DNA from: Macrobrachium rosenbergii
Lineage: Eukaryota > Arthropoda > Malacostraca > Decapoda > Palaemonidae
Direction of reading: 5' to 3'
Assembly (NCBI RefSeq): GCF_040412425.1
Contig: NC_089781.1
Location: 53,599,486 to 53,663,485, forward strand
Length of the DNA stretch: 64,000 bases
A program made the position numbers and the translations under genes. The notes below the pieces were generated by a model. That model did no database searches. It worked only from the letters and a program-made list of their open reading frames with translations, and was not told the DNA's origin. Shown one piece after another: positions 11,250-23,062 of this stretch. Position 1 is the stretch's first letter. Each line of letters begins with the position of its first letter.

Positions 11250-12000
11250 ACAATTGTTAATTTAGAATGCTAAAGGAGAATGCAATAGAGAAAATAAGCG
11301 AAGATTTAGAGAAGACAGGTATTACTATAGGAGACAAGGATCAGTTTGGGGCTAGTGCCCAGAATTAGTTGAGCTACGGTGGCTGTATTAAATTACCTGT
11401 CATTTGGAACCATATATAATATTCTGAAGAGGAAAAGAAAGTTTTCAGAAAAATAAAACTTGATCCCAGAAAAACAAGCCTTCAAACATTGAAGATAAAT
11501 GAGAGAAGAAATCAAAGGAAAGAGACAACTATCCAAGGAATCTGGGAACAACAGAAGCACAAAATGAAAGGAAAGCTGGGGAAATAATAACCTAATTTTA
11601 AACTGAATAATAAATTTATGATAATTCCAGACAAGTGAAATAGACTAAATACCTTCCAAGGGAAATATGCCCAAAATACTAAAAAGAAAATGGAATCCAG
11701 ACTGGGGAAGAAACAATCTAACAAAGAGTGGACCACAAAACCTATAGATATGGTCAAAATCAAACACAAACACTTCCAACTCCAAGTGAACTATTCCGCC
11801 CAAGGGGCTAGACCCAAGACAGCCTGCGAAACCGTGGGTATACAACCATTGCAAATGAGTGTAGAAAACCTAGAATTCAATGGCTTGTAAGAAAATAGAC
11901 ATTTAACAAAGAATTGCTGGTTTAAAACACAAGAAGGAAATAAAGAAATAAAGGAATTAAGTAGTAAACCGCTCAACATCAAATAAGTCTCAAATCAATG
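11250..12000 (+). pseudogene. Gag relic of an env-class gypsy element
   Basis: A broken plus-strand Gag region. Several short frames rich in Lys, Glu and Asn lead into a zinc-knuckle remnant at about 11890-11930. There HLTKNCWF, preceded by a Cys-Lys-Lys, corresponds to the Gly-His-x4-Cys half of a CCHC knuckle that binds element RNA. Frames change several times and the N-terminus cannot be fixed. It is assigned to the same element as the protease, RT, integrase and env relics that follow in order on the same strand. Confidence 0.45.
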
Positions 12001-12189
12001 ACAATTTATCCCCACACAGAATACCACAAGAAACCTCTAAAGATAAATTAAGAAAGAATTAGCAAATAGGAGAAGTGAATATTCATCCGCACTATCCATA
12101 TTGCAGAGTAAAGAAGTAGTATTTTCCATGGATGAAGAAGAAATAATCAGGAAAGGATTTACCTATCATTAAAATTCCAATACAGAATA

Positions 12190-14720
12190 AATTATAATTG
12201 TCCTATGGATTCAGGTAGTACTGTAAGCATAATAGATAAACACACATTAACAGTTACTTAGGCGTTAAAGAAATGCCAATTCAGGTCAGCAAGATAATAA
12301 AAGAGTAGCGGGTAAACAGATAAAAGTTTAGGTAATGAACTTCTTAGAAATAGACCTTTCGTCACATAAAAACTGTTGAAAGTCTTATAGTTCTAGAAGA
12401 CAGGTTCTTCCTTATTGCAGTGTTGTTCTCTTGCTATAAATTAATGAAGAAAATGTGGAATTATACTGAATTGCTGAGAAGGAAGGATTAACGTTACACA
12501 AGATAATAAAAGAGTTGTATGCTTACGCTTGAAGAAGAAAAGTTTCACCAAATCTGATCAATTTGTCTGAGACGACTTCAACAAGCGACAAAGACATACA
12601 GAAAATAACTTATCATCAAGAGAACAAATCAAATTAAATGAATGGAATTAAAAGGAGGAATTTCCAAAATTACAGACTAGAAAGATAAGATGCACATCCA
12701 GAATTAGGTACCTCCAACAAAAGAAGTGACCTAGAAATAAATAAAGGTGATCTCCAGTGTTCTGAATATGACAAGGAACAAGACATTTATGAGGATAATT
12801 ATGCAGAGATAAATACAGAACATATAGCAATGTAGCAATCAGCTATGATAATGAAGGAAAATTAGTAAATGAGGTACTGCTGTTAAAGAAAATAAATAAA
12901 GTAGATATAAATGATATAATAGCAGTAACTGAAGAAACTAGTATAGATGCAGAACATTGTTACTTTACAGAAAACAAAAAGATGAGGAAGTATGTTGTGT
13001 AAGTACTGCTGATGATAATAAAGTACAGTTAATACTAAACAGACAGGTAATTTTGCAGATCCAAAGTGTTTAACAAAAATACATCTTAGGAAAGGGAAGA
13101 GATAGGAGTTAAAGATGTTCTTTACTAAAATGAAGAGTTACCAGAATTTTAGTTAGAATGGATAATTCTTAGTCCACATGAAGGGTGATACTTGTGAAGT
13201 TTATGTCCAGAACTACTCAGATAACAAACTAACACTTTATGCAGGCATTATCTTTTGTAAAGGAATACCATAACAATCCATTACTAACATTAGAAGAAGA
13301 AGCATTTTTCTCTGTAACTGGCCTAAACATCTGAATTAAGCAAAGAAGTGAATAAAACAGATTTTCCAGAAAACAAAGATAGATTAATTCAAGTATTAGA
13401 AAAATACAGAGATGTACAGCAATAGAAGGAGATAAATTAGGTAGAACAATGTCCTAAGGCATAAAATTGTATTAGATGATGGAACAAAACCATTCTTTAT
13501 TCCTAATTACAGATTACCAATAAGTCAAAGAGATCTATAGTTGATGGTAATTTGATAGAAGAAATGAAGAAAGATGGGGCAGCTATTCCTTCTAAATCTC
13601 CATATAATTCTCCATTACTACTTGTTCCAAAGAAAGATGGAAATTGAGACTGTGATAGACTATAGAGTTAAATTCCAACACTATCCCCGATAGAATGCCA
13701 ATGCAGTGATTCAAGATATGTTAGCTCAGTTAGGAGGTGCAAAGGGGATATTTTCATCTTTAGATTTACTTAGTGGATACTGGCAAGTACCTTTAGATCG
13801 AAGAGTCGAAACTATCTCACAGCCTTCAGCACACAAGGAACACTTGCAATTTGGAAGTCATACTTGACTCACTTCCTCTATTCTTTTTAACGTTTCTGTT
13901 AGATTAATGCTTCACATTAGGGGATATAGAAATGTTGCAGTTTACTTAGATGATGTTATCATTTTTAGCAAAGATTTAGAAAGTCACCTCAAAAAACATT
14001 AGAAATAGTCTTGGAAAGATTAAGAGCAGGATTAAAATCAAACAAAGAAATGTCAATTTTAATGAAATCTTGGAATACTTAGGACATGTAATTAGTGAAG
14101 ATGGTTCAAGTAATGCAAGCAGGCAAGATAAAAGCAATATTGAATATCCAGTCTACCAATTTGAAAGCATTGGAGAAGATTCCTAGGAATAGACCTTTCA
14201 TTAAAGGCTTTGCTACAATAGCCAAACCATTAACAGAATTAACAAAGAAAGATGTCAAATATGAATGGAATAAAGAACAAGGACAGCTTTCCAAACACTA
14301 AAGAGTAAAATGACCAGGAATCCTGCATTGTCTACCCAGATTTCTCGTTGAAGGACTTTACTTAGCCTGTGATGCATCAAGTACCGGGCTAGGGCTGTAT
14401 TATTTACAAAGGACAAAACAAGAATGAGAGCAGTATATTATGCCAGTAGAGTTTTGAATGCTGTGAGAAAAAATTATAGCACAATAGAAAGAGAATGTTT
14501 AGCATTATACTGGGGTCTAAGGAAATTTAGACACATAATTTTAGGACATAAAGTCAATGTACTTACTGATCACAACCAATTTGTGATTTGTTTAAGAAGA
14601 GAACTTTACAAATAACATGAAGTTCAATAGATGGTTCAATAGTGTGTTAGAATTTGCACCAGAATTCAGATATATATCCTAGGAAATTTAATACACTAGC
14701 AGATGCATTATTATCCAGAG
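12190..14720 (+). pseudogene. Gypsy pol relic: protease, RT and RNase H
   Basis: Ordered pol domains on plus, heavily broken. Protease: a DSG triplet at 12208-12216 followed by STVSIID matches the retropepsin active site. RT: HKIVLDDGTKPFF near 13460, PYNSPLLLVPKKDG near 13600 in shifted frames, SSLDLLSGYWQVPLD near 13750 (palm Asp), and YLDD at 13943-13954 (the catalytic YxDD box). RNase H: LACDASSTGLG near 14365 and RVLNAVRKNYSTIERECLA at 14450-14505, the usual catalytic Glu region of gypsy RNase H. Many stops and indels show an old insertion. The order PR-RT-RH-IN identifies Ty3/gypsy, and the env-like region downstream points to the errantivirus-like branch. Confidence 0.8.
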
Positions 14721-14899
14721 CCCAAGAAGAAACAGAGAAATGTATTACCACTAATACTTTTGTTTTAGCTGTCAAGTGGTAGATTTAGATTTGGGAAAGA
14801 GTACAAATACAGCAAGGGAAGGGATACAGAAAATCAGGCATATAATAGACAACTAATGACAGATGAATCTTTAAACCTGATTTTGTTTTTAATCAATGG

Positions 14900-15960
14900 A
14901 TTACTGTATAAAAGACTAACAGAGAAGAATGGTTATTCTCGACTATACATCCTGAAACACTAGTCAGAGAAGTTTTAGAACTACCACACTCATAGCTGCT
15001 AGCAGGACATCCAGAATCAGAAAAGACAACTAGAACTCTAACCAGAAAACCATTTTTGGCCCCATTGTAGTGAGGATGCCAAGAACTTGTACAAAATTGT
15101 GTAGTTTGTAATCGCCATAAGCAACGTAAATCCAAAAGCTCCTCTGAAAAATACCCATCGGAGTTGAATCCATTTCAGGTCGTATCTATGGACTTTTAGG
15201 TCCATTTCTGAACAACTGTTAGGGGGGAATAAACAAATATTAGTCTTTTTAGACTATCTAACAAGATATGTAGAGATCGCACTGTGCAAGAATAGGAGAT
15301 GCAATGACAGTAGCAGAAGCCTTAAACTAAATTCACATGAGACATTCATGTCCCCAAGTTCTTCTTTCTGATAACGCAGCAGAATTTACTAGTGAACTTT
15401 TAAGAAAATTATGAATTTTATGAGATAAATAAATGTCAAATCACAGCATATAAACCAAGTTCAATGGAGCAGTGAAAGAACGAATCGTAAGATAAAGGAT
15501 ATCCTGGAAACTTTAGTTAAACCTAATACAGAAGACTGGGATTTAGCTTTGAAGACGTACAGTCACTATAACAATACTGTAAATGAGACAGTAGGAGAAT
15601 CACCACACTACTTGTTATACTTGATACGAAGAGACTATCAAATACGCTATCAGATGATGCAACACCACCCCGACATAATTTATAACTACGATGACTATAT
15701 TGCCTGGAAAACTAGACGTACATATGAAACGATCAAACAGACGAGGGACTAGACTTAAGGAAGCCTTGAGTGTCCGGCTAAAAGTACTATGACAAAATAA
15801 GAGCTAAACCAAAAATTGTGGTGTAGGTGCTCAGGTATATGTTCAGAATCATATTCCAGAAGGTCCACGTAAAGTATCCGCAAAGTTCCAAGGTCCTTAC
15901 AGGTGGCATTAAAGTGTTGAAGTTAAATAAGCTAAAGATCATATGAGAGGATCTAAAGGA
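14900..15960 (+). pseudogene. Gypsy integrase relic
   Basis: The zinc-binding N-terminus is seen as HPESEKTTRTLTRK near 15006 and CVVCNRHK near 15100. The core starts near 15180 with VVSMDF, where the Asp is the first catalytic residue. The second block appears as SDNAAEFT in a shifted frame near 15370, and the third as SSMEQ followed by ERIVR-type codons near 15460, where the NG.ER motif is damaged. A 67-codon open frame (15549-15752) covers the C-terminal core. Further on, QGPYR-type wording and NHVKVIK near 15890-15990 fit an integrase tail. Multiple stops and frameshifts are present. Confidence 0.65.
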
Positions 15961-16202
15961 AAGAATTGTTCATACCAATCATGTAAAGGTAATAAAAACA
16001 GACTCTTGGTCCAATAAGAGAATAGTTGAATTATTGAAAGAAGCTGGAACAGAACCAATAAATAACAAATACAATTTAAGAAAAAGATGAAATTTATGTA
16101 AAGTGTTGAACTATTAGATATAAACAATGTGTAGGCATTATTAAAATAATTCTCATGTATACAGGTAAATATCTGATAAGGCTTATTCTTACAGATACAA
16201 AC

Positions 16203-17536
16203 ATGCGGTTCTTCTTGGTTATCATAACACTGCTTTTATGTGTCATCTGAGGTGGTGATCCAAGGTACTCATAATAGGAGAAAAAGGGAACGTGAAATTA
16301 ATAAAGGACTTAGGGCATAGTGAGTATTGACATTACATCAGTGCTTATCAATGAAATGACATTGAAAGATGTCCAAAGGGAATTGAAATCATTAATTAGA
16401 AAGTAGAAAATAACAGTGTTTCTACCATTGTTGGAAAAACTAGATAATGACATAGGAAGTGTAAGTAAATACAAGATCCAAAACGATCCTCTGCCTTTAT
16501 AGAACAGCACTTAATTCAATTATCGAGTTTGACAGACTCCTAACGTAGAAAAGAAAGTGCCCGTATAGACAAACTGAGAAATGGGCAGCAACAAAGGCAT
16601 TAAAAGTTAAATAAGATTATACTCAAACTTAAATATAAGGAATTGAAAAAATAAAGGAATTTATTAATCATGAACACAAACATTACCAAAGAGATTAAGA
16701 TAATAACAGATGAACAACATTTAAGTACATTTATGAACAATGTTAGAATTGTATTGCAAGACCATAAAGATCTATTAAATGCCATTTTGTTAGCCTATAA
16801 AGGAATATTAAGTCCAACATTAATAAACCCAAGAGAATTAGAGGGCATAATTAGTGATTTGCAGAAGCGACATTACACCCTAAGTGGTAAAGGATATAAT
16901 GGTCTATTATAATTTGATAACCACCAAGGTAGTTAAGAATAAGATCCTTCTAATTTTACTCTTTAATCAAAAAGAGGCAGATGTACTGATGTCCATACAT
17001 CCTTTCCTCTATGCTGATAAAGGAAAACGTAATTATCTCAAATGTCAACTACATCAATTGCATTAGAAGAACATGACCGATGTCATTTATTACTGATGCT
17101 CAATTAAGAGATTGTATACTTTTGAAAGATAAAGAGTATATTTGCAACCTTGACAACCTGTATGAAACTACTAATGCCTATCCTTGTGTTCAAGAAATAA
17201 TTGAAAACAAGAATCAAGAGACAGTACTGTGTACAAAATTATCCAAACATGATTTTGTTTCCATTATAGTAGAACAGTCAGTTTTTGTGTTTTCACTAAG
17301 TCTAAATAACAGCAACTATTAATTGCCATGCACAAGTACTGAAATTAATTTCAATAATGTCCATGCTTTGATAAGACTTGCAAGTTGGGTTATTCCTAAT
17401 AAATTATATTATGAACCCTATGTCTTCACAGAAATCACAATCCATAAAAATAAGCCCTACATGAACTACTCTAGTGAAGTTAAAGAATTTAAACTGTCTC
17501 AGTTAGAGTTAAAACAAATAAATGAGTTGTTTATAT
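16203..17536 (+). pseudogene. Env-like glycoprotein relic (errantivirus-type)
   Basis: In env-bearing gypsy elements a third gene encodes a membrane glycoprotein related to insect-virus fusion proteins. Here a start at 16203 gives a clear hydrophobic signal peptide (MRFFLVIITLLLCVI) that ends in a stop. A basic RRKR tetrapeptide at 16276-16287, in another frame, sits where a furin-type cleavage site is expected. Longer broken frames follow (16670-16912, 16884-17066, 17080-17322, 17323-17538). They contain paired cysteines (DCILLKDKEYICN, YPCVQE, LPCTST) like the ectodomain of this family. The reading stops at FKLSQLELKQINELFI, before any membrane anchor, where the 380 bp satellite array begins. 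It is non-functional. A separate copy of the missing C-terminus lies at 32873-33178 on minus. Confidence 0.6.
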
Positions 17537-19370
17537 GAAAATTTTTCAAAACTGATAAAAGCTACAACCATGAGTTATTTTTGTTGTTTTCTACATGAAA
17601 TCGCGCACATTTTTATGTATAACACTTTATGTAAGGCCTAATAGAAAACTGTGCGAAAATTACGACAAGGTGACTAAAGAAATTCTGAGATTTTCAGCAG
17701 AGTTACCGCGGGTGGAGGGAAGGAAAAAGTTTTTACAAAAAATTCACCATAAATCGGTAATATTGTGCTAGAGACTTCCCGTTTCTTGCAAAATGAAGGT
17801 AAATGATTGAATGTTACTAGAATGTAAGAGTTTTAGCTTACAATTGCATTTTTCGACCATTTCAGTCGAGTCAAAGTTGACGGTAGGTTTAAATTTTGAC
17901 ACATCGTGATTTATATGAAAATTTTTCAAAACTGATAAAAGCTACAACCATGAGTTATTTTTTGTTGTATTCTACATGAAATCGCGCACATTTTTATGTA
18001 TAACACTTTATGTAAAGCCTAATAGAAAACTGTGCGAAAATTACGACAAGGTGACTAAAGAAATTCTGAGATTTTCAGCAGAGTTAGCGCACACAGAGGG
18101 AAGGAAAAAGTTTTTTACAAAAATTCACCATAAATCGAAATATTGTGCTAGAGACTTCCCGTTTGTTGCAAAATGAAGGTAAATAATTGAATGTTACTAG
18201 AATGTAAGAGTTTTAGCTTACAATTGCATTTTTCGACCATTTCGGTCGAGTCAAATTTGACGGTAGGTTTAAATTTTGGCACTTATCGTGATTTATATGA
18301 AAATTTTTCAAAACTGATAAAAGCTACAACCATGAGTTATTTTTTGTTGTTTTCTACATGAAATCGCGCACATTTTTATGTATAACACTTTATGTAAGGC
18401 CTAATAGAAAACTGTGCGAAAATTACGACAAGGTGACTAAAGAAATTCTGAGATTTTCAGCAGAGTTACCGCGTGCGGAGGGAAGGAAAAAGTTTTTTAC
18501 AAAAATTCACCATAAATCGGTAATATTGTGCTAGAGACTTCCCGTTTCTTGCAAAATGAAGGTAAATGATTGAATGTTACTAGAATGTAAGAGTTTTAGC
18601 TTACAATTGCATTTTTCGACCATTTCAGTCGAATCAAAGTTGACGGCAGGTTTAAATTTTGACACATCGTGATTTATATGAAAATTTTTCAAAACTGATA
18701 AAAGCTACAACCATGAGTTATTTTTTGTTGTATTCTACATGAAATCGCGCACATTTTTATGTATAACACTTTATGTAAGGCCTAATAGAAAACTGTGCGA
18801 AAATTACGACAAGGTGACTAAAGAAATTCTGAGATTTTCAGCAGAGTTACCACACGCTGAGGGAAGGAAAAGGTTTTTTACAAAAATTCACCATAAATCG
18901 AAATATTGTGCTAGAGACTTCCCATTTGTTGCAAAATGAAGGTAAATGATTGAATGTTACTAGAATGTAAGAGTTTTAGCTTACAATTCCATTTTTCGAC
19001 CATTTCAGTAGAGTCAAAGTTGACGGTAGGTTTAAATTTTGGCACTTATCGTGATTTATATGAAAATATTTCAAAACTGATAAAAGCTACAACCATGAGT
19101 TATTTTTTGTTGTATACTACATGAAATCACGCACATTTTTATGTATAACACTTTATGTAAGGCCTAATAGAAAACGGTGCGAAAATTACGACAAGGTGAC
19201 TAAAGAAATTCTGAGATTTTTAGCAGTTACCGCGTGCGGAGGGAAGGAAAAAGTTTTTACAAAAATTCACCATAAATCGAAATATTGTGCTAGAGACTTC
19301 CCGTTTCTTGCAAAATGAAGGTAAATGATTGAATATCACTAGAATGTCAGATTTTTGCTTACTGAAAAAT
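17537..19370. repeat. Satellite-like array 2, ~380 bp units
   Basis: Nearly five head-to-tail units share GAAGGTAAATGATTGAAT at 17795, 18175, 18558, 18938 and 19317, with periods of 380, 383, 380 and 379 bp. They are clearly homologous to array 1 at 5740-7600 and in the same orientation, but more uniform. Units alternate slightly: the 1st and 3rd share GCGGAGGGAAGG-type wording with extra bases, suggesting dimeric amplification. Short open frames recur in the units but have no coding signature. Confidence 0.92.
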
Positions 19371-19374
19371 ACCA

Positions 19375-19540
<166 letters not shown>

Positions 19541-19872
19541 ATCATCAATGAAGGGCAGAGGGACACACAGATATACAAGCTGTAACCCCTTTCACAGATG
19601 GTTTTCAATTTTTAGTTTACTGTATATTCAGTTACCTTCATTTTAATGTAATGATTTTTAAAACTTTTGTTCTCTAATTTTAACGTTTGTGTACATTTGT
19701 GAAAAATTTTGTATGAATAACTTTAGCCTTTATTTCTAGCTTTTATGATTTTACAAAGAATTTTATTTTCATATTTTAACAGCCCTGATGATGTAATTAA
19801 TCCGATAATTACGAAACGTTGGAATAAAAGTCAGCTTGTATATCTGTGTGTCCTCTGCCCTTCATTGATGAT
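19541..19872. mobile_element. Penelope-like hairpin cassette inside (TA)n
   Basis: A 42 bp arm (19541-19582, starting ATCATCAATGAAGGGCAGAG) is repeated inverted at 19832-19872 with one indel, enclosing ~250 bp of AT-rich sequence. Just before the right arm sits CTGATGATG, a perfect 7 bp stem, CGAAACGTT and GGAATAAAAGTC. This wording is typical of 3' ends of Penelope-like retroelements, some of which carry hammerhead ribozymes. (TA)n tracts border both sides. No reverse transcriptase is encoded, so this would be a terminal fragment only. Confidence 0.5.
19785..19830 (+). ncRNA. Hammerhead-like motif (possible)
   Basis: CTGATGA at 19785-19791 is followed after one extra T by a hairpin with a 7 bp stem (GTAATTA/TAATTAC, 6 nt loop). 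GAAA follows at 19813-19816 and a GTC at 19829-19831. The arrangement CUGANGA - stem II - GAAA - (stem III) - GUC is that of the hammerhead core. Points against activity are the extra nucleotide after CTGATGA, a very short potential stem III (AC/GT) and weak pairing for stem I. It may be a decayed or purely look-alike motif. Confidence 0.3.
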
Positions 19873-19907
19873 TTTAAGTATGGATTGACTCCTGACTCTC
19901 ACACTAA

Positions 19908-20137
<230 letters not shown>

Positions 20138-20289
20138 TTTTTTTATTTTGGTACGAATACAAAACTAAAAGGAATGCAGGTGAAAAACTTTTTTTTGCAT
20201 AAAACGAAATAATATACAAAACACCAATAAATACAGATATATAAAAACTTGTAATAAATATAAAACGAAATATAAAATCAATGCAGAAT

Positions 20290-22703
20290 ACCCACTCGTA
20301 ATCCTGACTCTTTGTTCTATTCTTGTTTTCTCCCTCCTCCATTGAAGTCTTGCATTTTTTTCCTCTCGACATGACGCAGGTACAGGTGGAGGAGGAGACG
20401 CCTACTGCAGATGGGCCGCCCTTCGTGGTCCACTGCGCCAGTGTCCCTCGGGTAGGCGCACTCCAATACATGACCGCAGTGTGGTACTTGCGGTCACACT
20501 CCCCGATCCTGCAAAATGCTACCTTGCAGGTGCGACAGACGAAACGGGTGTCTCTTCTTCTGCCATTCATATGGCACACCCAGCACCGTTTCTGCTTACA
20601 CCCTTCTAGGGGCTCCAGTGTGTGATCCCCTGCCTGCAGCCGACACACAGGGTCCACTACCCGACGGGACATTGGAATGTGAGGGAGGGCAGCAGAAAGG
20701 ACAGGGACAGCAGGGGTGGCATCATCAAGGGCAGCGGCAGCAGGGGCGGCATCATCAAGGGTGGCGGCAGCAGGGGCAACGTCGGCAGGAGCAGGACGAC
20801 CGAGGTTGGCTCTCCTAGTGACATCTACCCTATCCTCTCGGGGCAGATCTGGAGCTCGGGGCAGGGGGGCGAAGGCCACTCATCAGGATTAAAGTTTATG
20901 AGGGCATTCCCAGACACCTTGAGAAACTGGATGTGGGACAACCTCCGGGTGTTGGAATTGTACCCACAGTAGAGGATGTAGGCATTCTGGAGGGCCAACT
21001 GAAGGAGGTATTTGAGGAGCTTCTGTGTCCACCTCCTGGTTCTCCTGGTGAAGGGATAATACTGGATGAATTGATCAAAGAGATCAACTCCTCCCATGTG
21101 CCTATTGTAGTGCCCAATGACGGTAGGCCACTGGACAAGAAACTCCTCATACGCAACTCGGCCCTGCCGAAGTGTCTTCTTCCGCTGAAGGACCTCTTCT
21201 TGGATTGGCTCATGACTAGTCGTAATCAAGGGCACGAGTCGGACCCCCTTCCAACAGATGACGAAGACATCTCCATTCCGCCACCACTCTGTCTCTCCTC
21301 TTGCCAGATGTTGCGGCTGGCTAGTGAACCTCTTGAGGACATTCAGGGCCCTAGGCACCAACCGAAGAGTACCACTGATGTGCACACCTTCTTCATACAG
21401 TTCCTGGGCCAGGGCTACCGAGTTATAATAATTATCCATAAACAGGTGGTATCCCTGGTTATGGAAACGATCCACAAGACCGAAGACAGTGTCACGCAGC
21501 GTGAGAAGACCCCGAATACACAGAGAAGTCCACGACGTATCCAGTGTTGGATTCCATAATAAAAATAGCTTCACACCATATTTCTTTGGCTTCTTTGGGT
21601 TGTACACTTTTATACTTAGACGCCCTTTGTATGGCATCATCCCTCATCCAAAGAAAGGTTCTTGGAAGGAACCACGAGAAACTGGCACTGTTTCACGAAT
21701 GTAGTCCAACACTGGGGACTAAGATGAGGCGATCAGGTTATTCCGGTATGGCCCTTCAGGTTGAAGGCGTTGAAATACCTGTCCACCGCCAGGAAACTAT
21801 CACGGGGCATAATGCCGGGCACATTGGGCGTACTTAAAAAAAAATTCCGCCTCCAATAACGCCTGACGTCGGCAGCAGGCATCATTCCAAAGAAAATGTG
21901 GAGCCCCAAAAAATGTGCCATGTCCATGAGGTTGCAGCCCAGCCAGCAATACGACAACGTTGTCTGCAGTTCCTTACGGCAGTACCGAGCACAATCCGCC
22001 GTCTCTGCAACGAGGTATTCCAGCAATTCCCGCGTAAGGACGAGCTGAATGAACCCCAGTGCAGTGAGAGGCAAAGGGACGGTCAGTCCAGGTGCTGCGG
22101 TGAATGGGTGCATGTTAGGTGGGGTGGGGTCCTCCAACCACCCCTCATCACTTTCGGATGAACGGCCTTCACCTAAGCCGCCGCGACTTTGCGACCTTCT
22201 ACGGGCCCGTGCGCGAGCACGCACTTCGCACTCCCACCCTCCCCACTGGCCCATCTCCCTCACTTTCACCATCACTTTCTGTCTCGTCCCCACCAGCCAC
22301 AATCGGTGCCGCCTCCTCCTCCTAAGACTTTCCCATGATAGTCATCACTGACATCGGGCGTGATGTCCTCGTCACTAGATGACCAACTGCCATCAAAATG
22401 AGGACTTTCCACCTGCTCTCGATCGAGCTCCAACAAGTACTCATCAATGTCCTTTTGTTGGAGGCCTCCCAAATGCTTACGAATGCCCCTCAGGACACCC
22501 CGATGCTTCCTAGGGGTCGTAAAAGGCACAGGATGAGGTCCTTGGTCCCTTTTGGCCACACGTGGCCGCACAACACGGCGTTGAAAAGCTGGGTCACCTT
22601 GGGTGCTTGGTCCCTCTCCAGCATCCAAATCTAAAACTCGCCTCACACGCTCACTACCGACAGGCAATATGCGCCTTTCATGGTCCTGACGACGTTGGGA
22701 CAT
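20290..22703 (-). pseudogene. piggyBac transposase pseudogene
   Basis: A cut-and-paste transposase of the piggyBac (DDE_Tnp_1_7) family, split over four frame segments: 22703-22272, 22302-21733, 21640-20825 and 20879 onward. The start at 22703 (MSQRRQDHERR) opens an acidic N-terminal region with SDEDITPDVSDD. The catalytic domain follows with LLEYLVAET, HFLGLHIFFGMM and MPRDSFLAVDRYF. The three catalytic acids are visible: Asp of SLDEG just upstream of 21640, Asp of FMDNYY at 21436-21434, and Asp of GGVD at 21085-21083. A C-terminal Cys-rich domain (about 20600-20480; C-x4-C-x2-C-x12-C-x2-C-x4-C-x4-C-x4-H) matches the piggyBac end-binding zinc domain. At least three frameshifts inactivate it. 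The coding part is strikingly GC-rich compared with its AT-rich surroundings. The last frame runs on into (TA)n, so the true stop is uncertain. Confidence 0.88.
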
Positions 22704-22949
22704 CTCTGCAAACGTCCTGTTGCGTCACAAATACACTAACATTCACAAAAGTTCTGCAAAACACAAATGCGTCAAGAACTCGCTCTCCGACGATGCGTCG
22801 CCTATGCTTGGTAGTGCGAGAAGAAAGAAATTCGTGCATGCGCAGCTGGGTCACGCTTGTAAACAAAACAACAGCGTGATCCGTGAACTCTCAGCATCCC
22901 TCAAGGCACGTAATTTAAAATCTTTCGCAAACTAGGCCTATAACTATTT

Positions 22950-23059
22950 TTCCTTGAATATTTAAAAAAAAAATTTTGTAGTCGACGTATTTTACGTCCA
23001 CTTGGCACCCGACAGACAATTTTAGTCGACATAAAATACGTCCAGTCGGCGTTTAAGGG
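22950..23059. promoter_or_regulatory. piggyBac right terminal subrepeats
   Basis: Two ~40 bp direct blocks, TAGTCGACGTATTTTACGTC near 22979 and TAGTCGACATAAAATACGTC near 23024, each with a near-palindromic TCGAC...ACGTC core, precede the GTTTAAGGG terminus. The same pair occurs at 7610-7697. Subterminal repeats of this type are where piggyBac transposases bind. That role is inferred from the family. Confidence 0.5.
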
Positions 23060-23062
23060 TTA

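Noticed and set aside
17976..19318. Repeated 65-66 codon frame (MKSRTFLCITLYV...) in three satellite units
   Set aside because: It follows the monomer and is broken in the other units. There is no evidence of selection on the reading frame, so it is most likely a by-product of the repeat.
5740..19370. CRISPR-like array
   Set aside because: The units are ~370-380 bp and the whole unit is repeated without unique spacers. In a eukaryotic window this is a satellite.
20323..22935. Plus-strand frames of 62-208 codons opposite the piggyBac transposase
   Set aside because: They are antisense shadows of a GC-rich coding region, which lacks A/T-rich stop codons on the opposite strand.
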